Shown: piece after piece, positions 1 through 10,472 of the stretch | How the letters are laid out: each line of letters begins with the position of its first letter | Numbering within the stretch: the first letter of the stretch is position 1 | DNA from: Saprospiraceae bacterium | GTDB taxonomy: Bacteria > Bacteroidota > Bacteroidia > Chitinophagales > Saprospiraceae | Assembly (NCBI GenBank): GCA_016717145.1 | Contig: JADKGD010000001.1 | Location: 62,001 to 126,000, forward strand | Direction: 5' to 3' | DNA length: 64,000 nt | Translations under genes and position numbers: made by a program | The notes under the pieces: model-generated | The model's database searches: none | The model's input: the letters and a program-made list of their open reading frames with translations, nothing else | What the model was told of the DNA's origin: nothing

Positions 1-2061
1 GACCCTACTAAAGTTAGTATTATTATTCCTTTCATTAAAATTGATAATTCTATCACAGCAATTATTAAAATAAACAAAAAAGCTGATGGAAGCTTTAACT
101 ATAAATTTTATAGTAGGTACAATAATGACTATTACTTAACGCATCCAAATGAAAATTTGTCAAATCGACCACCAACACCAATATTAAACGTAATTGGTAG
201 GCAATTTGCCTTATTTGAATTTGCAGTTTGTAATTCTTCTGTTTTCCCAGCTATTCCACCAGGTGGCACAGGTCTTCAGGAAACAGGTTTGTGTGTACAA
301 ACTGTAACTGTTATGTCTTACATAACATGCTATGCAATAACAGGTGGAACAACTGAAAGTAGGGATAATTGTTGTAATATGTGGTGTGAGGACTCATATG
401 AAAACTTAATCGATTGTCCTGGTAGCGGAGGTGGCTCTGGTGGAGATGGAGGATATAACCCAGGATGGAATGGAGGTGGATACCCATATGGGAATGGAAA
501 TGGCACGAATAGTGGTGGAAGTGGAAATTCTGTTAAATCTGAATTTATGGGTGAAGTCGTTTTTTTAGATAATTGGTTAAATGATGCGTCTTACGAAAAA
601 CTAATGGGAATCGCCAATCAAGCAGACTTGTATGAAGGAGGAACTTGCCGATCAATAGCTCATTCACTTGTAAATCTTCTGAAACAAAATAATTATAGTC
701 AAGCATCAATTAATGCTGCCAATTGCTGGGTAAGTGGATTAAGTGTTACCACAAACCCTTCAGCCCCTGATGATTGCCCAAGTTCAGTAAGCACACCAAT
801 GCCAGATTTGCTTAATAATTTTGCAAATATGCCGCCTTTAGCTTTTACACTTGCAACTCCAAATACACAACTTCAGTATATGCCATGTGCAATTGCAAAT
901 AGCAGTTTGTCTTCTACACAGATAGCCACCTTATTAAATGCAATTGATGATTTTATGCCAGAAGATGCTCTTCAAATGTCTGATAGTGAAGGGAATCCAA
1001 TTCCTGGACTACCTCCTGGACAAGATTATCATTATATGGCTAAAAAAGTTGTAAATTTATTTACGAAATATCCGGGATTAGATCTTAGCAAGACAGATTT
1101 AATCTATCTATTAAACAATGTTGAATCTACGATTGCCTTAAAAGATTTTTTAGATAATGAAGGCTATAATGCTGACACTGATTATGGCGCAAAAACAGTA
1201 CTTAGGTTATTAAAATCCAACCATTTAAATGGTCCATATGGCTCCAATTTACAAGCTATAGTTGAAAATGAATATATGCTTCCTACTATGGAAGAAAATT
1301 CAGAGCCAGATATATTTCCCACCTTTGCTGTATATATGATTGTTCAAACTAATTACCACATCCATCTCAATCAGTGGAAGGAAGCACATCCAAATCAGGT
1401 GCCAAGCACAAAGGATAAAATAAGACTATATGCAAAGGCATTGAGCGAAATCGCCCATATTGGGTTGGATATATGTGGAATGGTCCCTGGTGGAGGTGAA
1501 GCATGCGACCTAACAAATGGCTTCTTATATGCTATAGAAGGTGATGGCATGAACTCAAAAATTTCATTCGCATCTTCTATACCTATATTTGGCTGGGTGT
1601 CAACCACGACCAAATATGCTGTAAAGGCGATAAAATATGGAACTAAAACAGTGAAATTGCCTTATGATGCCACAGGACCATTCATCAGATTTGCAGGAAA
1701 CCTTAGAGACAATATGGGTATTGCAGTCGGTTCTGTCCAACAAGCACATCATTTAATTCAGCAAGCAGTCAATATCCAAACACATAATCTTGCACAAACG
1801 GCAGCCAAATCATCTAAAAACTCCTTCCATCTTCATGATCCGGTCAATAATGGATATTCAATACATAAAGATTTGCATAGTGGTGGAAGCCCACTCTGGA
1901 ATTCACAAGTCCTAAAAAGAATGGAAGATAAATGGGATGAAAATCCAACCATGACACCTGAAACAGCAGCCAATATAATAAAGGAAATACAAATAAAGTG
2001 TAAACTCGCAATAGTCAATAATCCAAATACGCATATCAATAATATAAATATAGTATGGTAG
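1..2061 (+). CDS. Polymorphic toxin, pre-toxin region plus C-terminal AHH nuclease (5' partial)
   Basis: The frame is open from base 1, so the gene starts upstream; the TTG at 157 is not the start. The visible part has a Gly/Ser/Asn-rich linker (about 420-535), then a helical region. It is followed by a segment resembling the pre-toxin domains of bacterial polymorphic toxins (about 1440-1640: LDICGMVPGGGEACDL, then FASSIPIFGW). The C-terminus has the layout of the AHH branch of HNH/EndoVII nucleases: AHHLI at 1744-1758, a second His in NIQTHN, then HLHDPVNN and LHSGGSPLWN, with the HS histidine at 1876. I infer a DNase or RNase toxin tip. The last seven bases overlap the start of the next gene, the usual toxin-immunity arrangement. 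The export domain lies outside the window, so the secretion route is unknown. Confidence 0.8.
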   Translation, partial: DPTKVSIIIPFIKIDNSITAIIKINKKADGSFNYKFYSRYNNDYYLTHPNENLSNRPPTPILNVIGRQFALFEFAVCNSSVFPAIPPGGTGLQETGLCVQTVTVMSYITCYAITGGTTESRDNCCNMWCEDSYENLIDCPGSGGGSGGDGGYNPGWNGGGYPYGNGNGTNSGGSGNSVKSEFMGEVVFLDNWLNDASYEKLMGIANQADLYEGGTCRSIAHSLVNLLKQNNYSQASINAANCWVSGLSVTTNPSAPDDCPSSVSTPMPDLLNNFANMPPLAFTLATPNTQLQYMPCAIANSSLSSTQIATLLNAIDDFMPEDALQMSDSEGNPIPGLPPGQDYHYMAKKVVNLFTKYPGLDLSKTDLIYLLNNVESTIALKDFLDNEGYNADTDYGAKTVLRLLKSNHLNGPYGSNLQAIVENEYMLPTMEENSEPDIFPTFAVYMIVQTNYHIHLNQWKEAHPNQVPSTKDKIRLYAKALSEIAHIGLDICGMVPGGGEACDLTNGFLYAIEGDGMNSKISFASSIPIFGWVSTTTKYAVKAIKYGTKTVKLPYDATGPFIRFAGNLRDNMGIAVGSVQQAHHLIQQAVNIQTHNLAQTAAKSSKNSFHLHDPVNNGYSIHKDLHSGGSPLWNSQVLKRMEDKWDENPTMTPETAANIIKEIQIKCKLAIVNNPNTHINNINIVW

Positions 2062-2810
2062 ATCAGATCTTAGATAATAAAATATTTTGGCATAGGTTTT
2101 CTCCAGCCAGTGAGTTTTGTAAAAGAAGACTTGGTGCATATCCTCAGGTTACAATGGATCAGGGTTGGTATGACATTGAGGATAAAACCCTCCCCGGATT
2201 GTGGATGAATATTTGGTCAGGAGGAAAGTTTCCCGATGAGTTTATTATTCCTACTTTTCATGCAAAGCCTAGGGCAAAAATAACTGATTTCTTATTTAGT
2301 GAAGGATTTGCATCTTCCAGCAGCACCTTTATTGCTAGTCAAAAATGCAAAGATTTACTGGACAATTATCGTTTGTCAGCACATCAACTTTATAAGGCCA
2401 AGGCTTATTTTAATGAACAGGCACTGGACTATTATATTTATCATTTTTATGATACATATTTTGACATTGTGGATTTCAAAAAGACAATATTTCACTATGA
2501 TTTTTTAGCAGACTTCAAAGGGGATAAAAATAAATACAGAGATATCGAATTTTTTATAAACTCTGCTACTGAATTAAACATAAAAATTGACCAAGCAAGA
2601 CTAGAAAATTTATCGATTAAAGCAAAACCGCTTGTATTTATCCAGAAACCTTGCCTTTATGATTTATTTTACATAAGGTCTATTTTTTTAGGATTATTTA
2701 TTACCGATGACCTAAAAAATGCTTTTATAAAAAATAAGATTACGGTTTGGTCTCTAAATTCTGGATTTGAGTACGACTACTATGATGTTCGAAATTATAA
2801 AGTATACTAA
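2055..2810 (+). CDS. Presumed immunity protein for the AHH toxin, copy 1
   Basis: A 251-residue soluble protein without signal peptide or membrane segment, as expected for a cytoplasmic immunity protein. Its ATG lies inside the last codons of the toxin gene (7-nt overlap), so the two are probably translationally coupled. Visible features are a Trp/Tyr-rich N-terminus (KIFWHRF, DQGWYDIED, GLWMNIW), a middle STFIAS..CKDLLDNYRL segment and an acidic/aromatic YYIYHFYDTYFDIVDF stretch. The middle part is faintly like the Imm11/DUF1629 immunity family, but I cannot confirm this. Function is inferred from position and from the tandem paralogs downstream. Confidence 0.72.
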   Translation: MVDQILDNKIFWHRFSPASEFCKRRLGAYPQVTMDQGWYDIEDKTLPGLWMNIWSGGKFPDEFIIPTFHAKPRAKITDFLFSEGFASSSSTFIASQKCKDLLDNYRLSAHQLYKAKAYFNEQALDYYIYHFYDTYFDIVDFKKTIFHYDFLADFKGDKNKYRDIEFFINSATELNIKIDQARLENLSIKAKPLVFIQKPCLYDLFYIRSIFLGLFITDDLKNAFIKNKITVWSLNSGFEYDYYDVRNYKVY

Positions 2811-2852
2811 TTCTACTTTGTCAACTTACCTTGGTAGTGTCCAGTTATTATG

Positions 2853-2878
2853 CAAATGTTAGGTTAACCCAACATTTG
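2853..2878. repeat. 26-nt near-perfect palindrome
   Basis: CAAATGTT, a, GGTTAACC, c, AACATTTG: inverted halves with one mismatched pair around a perfect GGTTAACC centre. It lies between the first immunity gene and the first toxin-tail remnant. It could be a transcription-ending hairpin for the toxin-immunity pair (no clear T-run follows) or a protein-binding or recombination site. Only the symmetry is seen. Confidence 0.5.
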
Positions 2879-2955
2879 AGAAACATTATTTAAATATAAT
2901 TCGCTTTTTTTATTTAAAAACACTTAGTTATTGGAAACTTACATCTAGATTATAG

Positions 2956-3108
2956 ATATATTGGAGTGAATTTTCTGAAGTTGACAAAAAAGAATTAATT
3001 ACGACAGAAGTTGGGGCCGATAATATTAAATACCTACAGATACGAGCAAAACTCGCAATAGTCAATATTCCGAATACGCATATCAATAATATAAATATAG
3101 TATGGTAA
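2956..3108 (+). pseudogene. Orphan toxin 3'-end remnant before immunity copy 2
   Basis: A 50-codon open frame with no start codon, preceded by an in-frame TAG at 2953. It ends in KLAIVNIPNTHINNINIVW, almost the same tail as the full toxin at 2003-2061 (one residue differs, N to I). The stop again overlaps the ATG of the following immunity gene. The residues before the tail (ADNIKYLQIRA) align loosely with the full toxin (AANIIKEIQIKC), but the AHH nuclease core is missing. I read it as the leftover of a displaced toxin tip; it is not expected to be expressed as a protein. Confidence 0.65.
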
Positions 3109-3857
3109 ATCAGGTCTTAGATAATAAAATATTTTGGCATAGGTTTAGGCCGGCCAATGAGGTTAGTAAAAGAATACTTGGTGCACATCCTCAGGTTACA
3201 ATGGATCAGGGCTGGTATGACATTGAGGATAAAACCCACCCTGGATTATGGATGAATATTTGGTCAGGAGGGAAGTTTCCCGATGAGTTTATCATTCCTA
3301 CTTTTCATGCAGAGCCAAGGGCAAAAATAACTGATTTCTTATGTAGTGAAGGAATTGGATCTTCAAGTAGCACCTTTATCGTTAGCCAAAGATGCAAAGA
3401 TTTACTGGACAATTATCGTTTGCAAGTACATCAATTTTATAAGACCAAGGCTTATTTTAATGACCAGGCACTGGACTATTATATTTATCATTTTTATGAT
3501 ACATATTTTGACATTGTAGATTTCAAAAAGACAATATTTTATTATGATTTTTTAGCAGACTTCAAAGGTGATAAAAAAAAATACAGAGATGTCGAATTTT
3601 TTATAAACTCTGCTGCTGAATTAACCATAAAAATTGAACTGGCAAGGTTGGAAAATTTATCGATTAAAGCAAAACCGCTTGTATTTATCCAAGAACCTGG
3701 TCTTTATGATTTATTTTATATGAGATCTATTTTTTTTGGATTATTTATTACCGATGACCTTAAAAATACTTTTATTAAAAATAAGATTACAGGGTGGGCA
3801 ATTATCTCCAGTACTGAATATATTTATGATGGCATCCATAAATACAAGGCGTATTAA
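3102..3857 (+). CDS. Presumed immunity protein, copy 2
   Basis: 251 residues, the same length as copy 1 and clearly its paralog along the whole length. The N-terminal KIFWHRF, DQGWYDIEDKT and YYIYHFYDTYFDIVDF segments are conserved; differences concentrate near the N-terminus (after HRF), around residues 80-115 and in the last 30 residues. The ATG overlaps the stop of the orphan toxin tail. It has no intact toxin beside it, so it fits an orphan immunity gene guarding against a related toxin variant. The reading frame is intact, which suggests it is kept. Confidence 0.7.
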   Translation: MVNQVLDNKIFWHRFRPANEVSKRILGAHPQVTMDQGWYDIEDKTHPGLWMNIWSGGKFPDEFIIPTFHAEPRAKITDFLCSEGIGSSSSTFIVSQRCKDLLDNYRLQVHQFYKTKAYFNDQALDYYIYHFYDTYFDIVDFKKTIFYYDFLADFKGDKKKYRDVEFFINSAAELTIKIELARLENLSIKAKPLVFIQEPGLYDLFYMRSIFFGLFITDDLKNTFIKNKITGWAIISSTEYIYDGIHKYKAY

Positions 3858-3860
3858 TAA

Positions 3861-3965
3861 CGACAGAAAATGGGGACAAATATACAGCATTTGCACGTAA
3901 ATGGCCAGCTCGCAATAGTCGATAACACGAGTACGCATATCAAAAATATAAATATACTATGGTAG
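3861..3965 (+). pseudogene. Second orphan toxin 3'-end remnant
   Basis: The last codons read QLAIVDNTSTHIKNINILW followed by TAG, a diverged version of the toxin tail. The stop overlaps the ATG at 3959. Upstream bases (ACGACAGAA then TGGGG) align with the first remnant but only across small indels and a change of frame, so this remnant is more decayed. No nuclease motif remains. Confidence 0.6.
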
Positions 3966-4210
3966 AACAGGCCTTAGAAAATAAAATATTTTGGCATAGG
4001 TTTAATCCAGCCAGTGCGTTTTGTAAAAGAAGACTTGATGCATATCCTCAGGTTACAATGGATCAGGGTTGGTATGACATTGAGGATAAAACCCGTCCCG
4101 GATTATGGATGAATATTTGGTCAAGAGGGAAGTTCCCCGATGAGTTTATTATTCCTACTTTATCACACATACTCAAAACCTATAACCAATACCTATATAA
4201 TGTTGTATAA
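3959..4210 (+). pseudogene. Truncated third immunity copy
   Basis: The first 67 codons match copies 1 and 2 closely (KIFWHRF, DQGWYDIEDKT, GLWMNIW, then PDEFIIPT). Similarity stops at about 4160, after which the frame runs through unrelated sequence into the 3' end of the opposite-strand outer-membrane gene and ends at 4210. About 180 residues of the family length are missing. The break marks the right edge of the immunity array. Confidence 0.75.
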
Positions 4211-4808
4211 AAAAATGTGGTAAGCTACTATTATACACAAATTCAAAATTATTAACTAAAAATACTTTTTGTTTTAGATATAATTTACTTGTGAATCCAA
4301 GCCCAAATGCGGCCCCATATTTGGGATATTGATAGATTTTATCTTCAGGCAATTGACCTAAGTATATATTGTCAGCATAACTTTTGTTAAATTGTATGGA
4401 TAATGCTGGTCTAAGTGAAATCCATTTTGAGGGTATCACATCCTTAGATTGATAACCGAGTTTGAGTGCCATAAAGTAATTATAGTAATGTGAGGATTTA
4501 AGAAATTCAGAGTTGCTAAAATAAGTGTAGCCAATAGAAAAAGCATGATCATCTATATATCTGGTATAATGAAAAGAAAAATAGGGTATAAAAAGCAAAA
4601 AAGCGCTTCCCGTTCGTCTTCCACCCGTATATAAATACAAGTCCCTGTCTATTCGTTGGTAATGTATTGTTGCGCCACTATGGGTATACAAATTTCCGGT
4701 AGTGCCGATGTCAAATTCGTGTTTTATGATGGGCTTAATGTTTTGCCCTGATGAAATATATAAACAACTTATAGATAAATGTATACAGACAATAAATAGA
4801 TATTTCAT
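4173..4808 (-). CDS. Small outer-membrane beta-barrel-like protein
   Basis: 211 residues starting with a signal peptide (MKYLFIVCIHLSISCLYISSGQ). The mature part alternates aromatic and polar residues in short strands (FLLFIPYFSFHYTRY, HAFSIGYTYF, YFMALKLGY) and ends IQHYIGIGYRF with a C-terminal Phe, typical of an outer-membrane barrel. I do not recognise the family. It is followed on the same strand by nothing; its gene end overlaps the broken immunity copy. The next gene upstream is a similar, broken barrel gene. Confidence 0.6.
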   Translation of the reverse strand: MKYLFIVCIHLSISCLYISSGQNIKPIIKHEFDIGTTGNLYTHSGATIHYQRIDRDLYLYTGGRRTGSAFLLFIPYFSFHYTRYIDDHAFSIGYTYFSNSEFLKSSHYYNYFMALKLGYQSKDVIPSKWISLRPALSIQFNKSYADNIYLGQLPEDKIYQYPKYGAAFGLGFTSKLYLKQKVFLVNNFEFVYNSSLPHFFIQHYIGIGYRF

Positions 4809-4850
4809 AATCGTGGATTTAATTTTGCACCAATTTAAATGTGAATAATA

Positions 4851-5421
4851 TCAAAAACCATAACCGAGCAAAATAATAAACGAGTACCCATTATAAGTAC
4901 TCGATGGTGATAAATGTAATGAAAAAGAAGGCTCTATAGTAAGATCAGGTGCATATTGTATACTGCATCGTCCAAAAATTCTGCGCCAAATTTTATTTAA
5001 ATCGATCTTCACCATTGGAAGAATTGCCCGTTTTGTAAATATCACCACCATAAAAATATACCAGCCCACTGCCTACGGTCAACGAAATAAAATTATAATC
5101 AATTATTTTTTTTTGTACACCAAGTGTATAATTTTTTGTCAATCTGTCAGCCAAATAAGTGGTCAATGGTTTAGTTTCTTTATACCATCTATGGACTGTT
5201 CTTTTGAATACGAAATCAAAATTTTTCATTTTATAATTGTATTCAAAAGTAGGGGTAAGTGTAAAGAGAGAATTGGTAAAGTGGCCTTCTTTAAGTGAAA
5301 AGTAATAATAGTACGGCTCAACCCCTATTTTTATCACATGTTTGGATTGACCAAAAGCTAACATTGGGATCATTCCTAAACAAAATGTAAAAAAGTATTT
5401 CTTTAAGCGTAGAGCAATCAT
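4851..5421 (-). pseudogene. Outer-membrane beta-barrel-like protein, frameshifted
   Basis: The N-terminal part (from 5421, signal peptide MIALRLKKYFFTFCLGMIPM then LAFGQ) runs to a TAA at 4993. A second frame continues with NKIWRRIFGRCSIQYAPDL and ends in IILLGYGF, a barrel-like C-terminus. The junction lies near 4995-5005; removing one A from the AAA of the minus-strand run TTTAAAT would join the parts (DRFNKIW). Intact length would be about 189 residues. Either a real pseudogene or a one-base assembly error. Confidence 0.6.
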
Positions 5422-5636
5422 AATTGTTTTGTGTTTATCTCATGTAAGGTAATTCATTTAATAAGAATGCAAAAATTTATGCCAAGCTAATCGCGGTATT
5501 AATCTTTTACACATATAACTATATTTTAATGTGATATAAAAAGTAAACATTCAATTATACCATCATTTTGGTACAATTATTGCATTATATTATTTTGTAA
5601 TATGTATTATAGGTATTTATAAGTAATAATAAGTAA

Positions 5637-5644
5637 TAATTTTG
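5637..5644 (+). promoter_or_regulatory. Bacteroidota-type -7 element (TAATTTTG)
   Basis: Matches the TAnnTTTG consensus and stands 13 bases before the TTG at 5658. No convincing -33 TTTG element at the right distance. It sits in a very AT-rich divergent intergenic region (5422-5657) with a short direct repeat (AATAAGTAATAATAAGTAAT). Confidence 0.3.
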
Positions 5645-5657
5645 TATAACGTATAAG

Positions 5658-8600
5658 TTGTTGAAAAATAAAATTAAAATATTAACACTTTCTGTTTCAC
5701 TGGTTCTGTCAGGGCTGGCAGCTTACTTTCAATATTTTAATACCAACAATGCACCCAATATTATTAACGTTTTTGCAGGTGCCGACACCTATACCTGCAC
5801 CAATGAAAATTTGACTATAGCGAGCTTAAATGCTGCCATAACAGGTGATGTAAACAATGGCGATTGGATTACACTCGGAGACGGAAAATTTATGCCCGGT
5901 AATGTATCGAGTATCAGATTTTCCAATGCGGTAAGCTATATCCCGGGTCCAAATGATAAATTTTTAGGTTCCTACAAGTTAATGTTAATCTCTGATGCGC
6001 CTTTGAATAATCCACAAGCCAAAGTCGTAGATGACGTCAATATATCTTTTCAAAGCGCTCCGGCTCTTTTTTGTGCCAACAATTTTAATATTTCTTTGAA
6101 CGAAAATTGTACACAAAAAGTAGATGTAACTATGTTGCAGGCCAATCCATCAATTCCATACAACAGATATATCATTACATTAACAGATGCAGCCGGCAAA
6201 GTCATTCCGGGCAATGTTCTTACCAGAGAACATATTAACCAGGAGATCACCTTTAGATTGGGGCATCAGTGTACTAATAATATTTGTTGGGGCAAATTTA
6301 AAGTAGACGATTATTTTCCGCCAGTTTTTATATGTAAAAATGATACCATACTTTGTACTAAGTCTACTTTGCCGGATAGCCTCGGATTTCCATTTCCACA
6401 AGGTGCATTTGTTGATACCATCATCAAAGGAAAATTTATTGTAAAAAATTGGGATGCCTGCAGTGATGTGACATTGGAGTATAAAGATGAAATTTTGAAA
6501 GCAAATTGTCTAAGAGATGAAGATAAAACGATAACACGTAAATGGAAAGCTACTGACGAAAAAGGCAATCAAAGTACTTGTAATGAGTTAATTGTGGTGA
6601 AAAGAATGTCACTTGCAATGGTCACATTTCCGGGGCATTTTGATGGCATTCAACACCCATTTTTTGAATGTTCAGACACCTTTCCGATGCTGGCAAATGG
6701 TCATCCGTCACCTGACACAACGGGTGCACCGATCATTGGGACATTGCTTGAATCTTCAGTTCAACATGACTGATGTAAAATTTGATTTATGTGGCAATAC
6801 GTTTAAAATAGCCAGATCATGGTTTGTCATAGACTGGTGTACATCAGAAAGCATCACAAAAAATCAAATTATAATGGTCAAGGATAGCAAAGGGCCTCAA
6901 TTTGAATGTAATGATACACTGATTATTAAATCAAATGCTTATATATGTGCCGTCGGTTTGACGGAAATTTTGCCTCCACCATTTATCGTTGATTGCAACG
7001 CATATACTTTTTCCATATCGCTTTTTGCAAAAAATGGCAATGCCTTGCCTCAGTATATAAGTAACGTTCTTGGCAAAAATTATATAGAAAATGTTCCTGT
7101 AGGCGAATATATTTTGACATACATTCTATTGGATGCTTGTGGAAATCGATCCTTATGTGACACTAAACTTATCATATATGATGACACAGCACCGTATGCC
7201 GTGTGTGATCAAACGACCAAAACTTCTCTCGATGCCAATGGCAAAGCAAGAGTTTTTGCATTTTCATTTGATGACGGCAGCACCGATAATTGTGGCATAG
7301 CGGGATATCAGGTGCGCAGAATGTTGGATAAATGTGGTTTTGGAACCAAATTTGGTCCCTTTGTTGACTTTTGTTGTGAGGATATAGGTACCGTACAAAT
7401 GGTAGCTTTGGAAGTTACTGACATCCATGGGAATAAAAATACATGTATGGTCGAAGTAATCGTGGAAGACAAATTAAAACCAACACTGACCTGTCCTCCG
7501 GACCTGACACTTGCATGTACAGATGTATATGATGAAAACCATTTGGATGACTTTGGTAGGGTAGTAACAAAGCTCTCTGATGTCAAAGATGTGATAATCA
7601 ACAATTATTATCACAGTGGCAAAATAGGTAAAGATGGATTGGCATCTGATAATTGTATGGTTACAGTTACAACCAGCTATATCAAAAATATTAATTGTCA
7701 CGTAGGAAACATCAAAAGAAAATTTATAGCTACGGATGGTAGTGGTCTCAAAGATTCATGTATTCAAACGATTACGATCCTTAATCCGGATTATTTTGAT
7801 GAAAACGACATTACATGGCCAGACCATTATGTAGGTGATGGCTGTAAATCAAGCCAAACGAATCCAGAGATCACCGGTAAACCGAAATTCAAAAACACAA
7901 CATGCTCTACGGTCGCAGCTACATTTGAAGACAATGCTTTTTATATAGCTGACGGCGCTTGCCTTAAGATCATTCGTACATGGACTGTGGTAGATTGGTG
8001 TCAATTTACAGGATCAAACAATACTGGTAAATGGGGACCATATATACAAACAATAAAGCTCCACAATACGGACAAACCATATTTTACGAGTATTTGCAAG
8101 GATACGCTGGTTTGTTCATATGATGCAAACTGTAGTCTGGGCTTAGTTGACATTCAACAGGAAGCTATGGATGCATGTACGGATAAGGACAAACTTATTT
8201 GGAAGTACGAGCTTGACTTAAACAATAACGGATCTATTGATTCTACATCAGCTTCATCAAGATTTCAAAAAAATCTGACCTACGGCACACACAAGATATT
8301 CTGGCGTGTTGAGGACCAATGTGGCAATTTCAGTGCTTGCAGTCAGTTGGTGACAATTAAAGATTGTAAAAAACCAACGCCATATTGTATTACTTCGCTT
8401 ACCTTAGGATTAAATCAAAATTCAGGGAATATAGCTATTTGGGCAAAAGACTTCAATTTAGGTAGTTTTGATAATTGTACAGATACTTCAGACCTGATAT
8501 TTACTTTTGATGGTGCCATACCAAAAGATTCGTTAATTCTACAACAACATTACTTTAAAGGCAATGGTGACATAGCAACAATCGCTGAATATAACTCAGG

Positions 8601-10024
8601 ACTTGCTCAAATCTGGCTTCCTGAAAAAAGAAGTTCGGGACTGGTGTTTGATTGCACAGATATTCCAAACGGAATTTCCAACAATATAATACTGAAAATG
8701 ACAGTAACCGACGAGGCAGGCAATCAGGACTTTTGTCTTGTTGAACTTGTAATACAGGATAATGTCGGAGTATGTCCTGACGTAATTACCCAAGGTAAAA
8801 TATCAGGAACCATCAAAACTACCAACCAGAAGACACCAAAGTCTACATTGGTACAATATACAAGTAGCCTTGAAAATAAACAGGGTCAAGCTATAATTGA
8901 TTCAATAACAGGAATTTATGTCCTTGATACTTTGGTTTTAGGTCAGGACTATGATCTCAGGCCAAACTTAAACAGCAGTGTTTTGGAAGGAGTGACTACA
9001 CTCGACCTTGTAATGATACAAAGACACATTCTTGGCTTGGCACCTTTTAGCAGCCCTTACAAATTGATCGCATCTGATGTCAATAGTTCAAAGTCAGTTA
9101 CAGCATCAGATCTGACTGAACTAAGGAAACTAATCCTGGGTATTACAGATAAATTTCCAAAAGACCTGAACTCCTGGGTATTTGTGCCATCAGATTATAT
9201 TTTTGTTGATCAAAGTGTGCCATATAATTTTGATAGGTTTAAAAAAATAGAACAGCTTGGGCCATTGTCCGACCAAAATGATTTTATTGCCATCAAGATA
9301 GGTGATGTCAACGAATCAGCACTATTTCATGTAGCTCCGGAAGGCGGAACACAAAACAGAAACAATAATGTTTTTGAAGTAAAATTGTCAAAAGAAATAA
9401 TTGATGGGAAACCTGTCATGGCATTAAGATCGGGGCAGGCTCAAAATGTTGATGGCTTCCAGCTTTGCCTGGAATATGAAGACAGTGATGCGTATTTTAT
9501 TGACGGTTCCAATAGTGATGAAAATGATTTGACTATAATGACAGTTATTATGGGAAGAATTTTTTCCGATGTCTGGCTTATAATAAAAAGGCCAAAAGAA
9601 TCGAAAAAAATCAATTATTGGCAAAAATTTCGATCAGTAATGACCTGGTAGACCTTGAAAAAATTAAGCTGGGAACATTCATGCATTCTGAATTATATTC
9701 AAATAACAGGGTAATTGACATTCGCCTTACAAAAACTGACATGCAGGTATCCGGACTAACTACGAACTTCAAACTTATAAATAATCCTGTCACATCTGAC
9801 CTTAGATTATTAAATCGAGAGCCTTTGCCTGATGTTGAATTGAAGTATTCAATTTTTACAGCTACCGGTGAGATGGTATCTTCATCAACAATCCAAGTAA
9901 ATCAATGGGTGCCAATGAAGAATTGAATATTCCGCTATCAGAAGACCTACCCTCAGGTTTGTATTTTATAAGACTTTCCTCAATGAAGCAACAGGAGTCC
10001 ATAAAGTTTATAAAAATTAAATAA
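5658..10024 (+). pseudogene. HYR/dockerin/cohesin-like T9SS exoprotein, paralog 1, three frameshifts
   Basis: First of three tandem paralogs. Pieces in different frames: 5658-6773, about 6760-9651, 9540-9926 and 9905-10024. The start is TTG 5658 or 5661, before a signal peptide (KIKILTLSVSLVLSGLAAY). It has Cys-rich HYR/Ig-like modules with the repeated motif R-W-x-V-x-DWC, a dockerin (LEGVTTLDLVMIQRHILG, about 8986-9140), the beginning of a cohesin-like domain (about 9375-9750), and a short T9SS-type tail ending SGLYFIRLSS to IKFIKIK. The last break is explained by one lost G (TGGGTGCC for TGGGGTGCC, 9907); the 9540 break also fits one missing base; the one at 6765 fits one extra base. Expected intact length is about 1,455 residues. 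True decay or sequencing error cannot be separated here. Confidence 0.8.
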
Positions 10025-10472
10025 ATCATAAGGTGCTTTAAAAGCAAGCTCTTGCTGAAGATATGCCCTTGTTTCGGGTCGCCTTGAAGCCATTCAGATG
10101 CCTGACTTAATTTTAACCCGGTATCAGCTTATCGGAAGAATGATTAAAAATTAAGTAAAAAAAAATTAAAAAAAAATATTTTTTCAAATATGCGTTCATG
10201 ATATTGAAGTGTAGCATATTAAATATAAAACAAAAAACTAATGTAATGGACATATTAAAATCCTTCAATATGCGAAAATAAGTTTGGTCTGAAATTTGGT
10301 TTTGTATCATCGTAACCAGAGAAAATTTATCAAAATGTTAAATTAGATAAGTGGTCTTTGATTGCAGTAACTAAAAATACACAAGTAAAAGTCGGTATTG
10401 GTCGAAGGGCTGATGCCGTCAATTATAGAACATTTTTTACGCAATTACGAATTTTACAAAATCCATCAATCG
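10025..10472. other. Intergenic region between exoprotein paralogs 1 and 2
   Basis: About 450 bases. It contains a GCAAG-ct-CTTGC hairpin near 10046, an A-rich block (10144-10186) and a weak 9-bp inverted pair, ATATTGAAG (10201) and CTTCAATAT (10263). An upstream-extended frame for paralog 2 exists from 10398, but the signal peptide starts at 10473. I see no RNA gene. Confidence 0.4.

Noticed and set aside
10398..10472. N-terminal extension of exoprotein paralog 2
   Set aside because: The signal peptide and the MKRP start shared with paralog 3 place the start at 10473.
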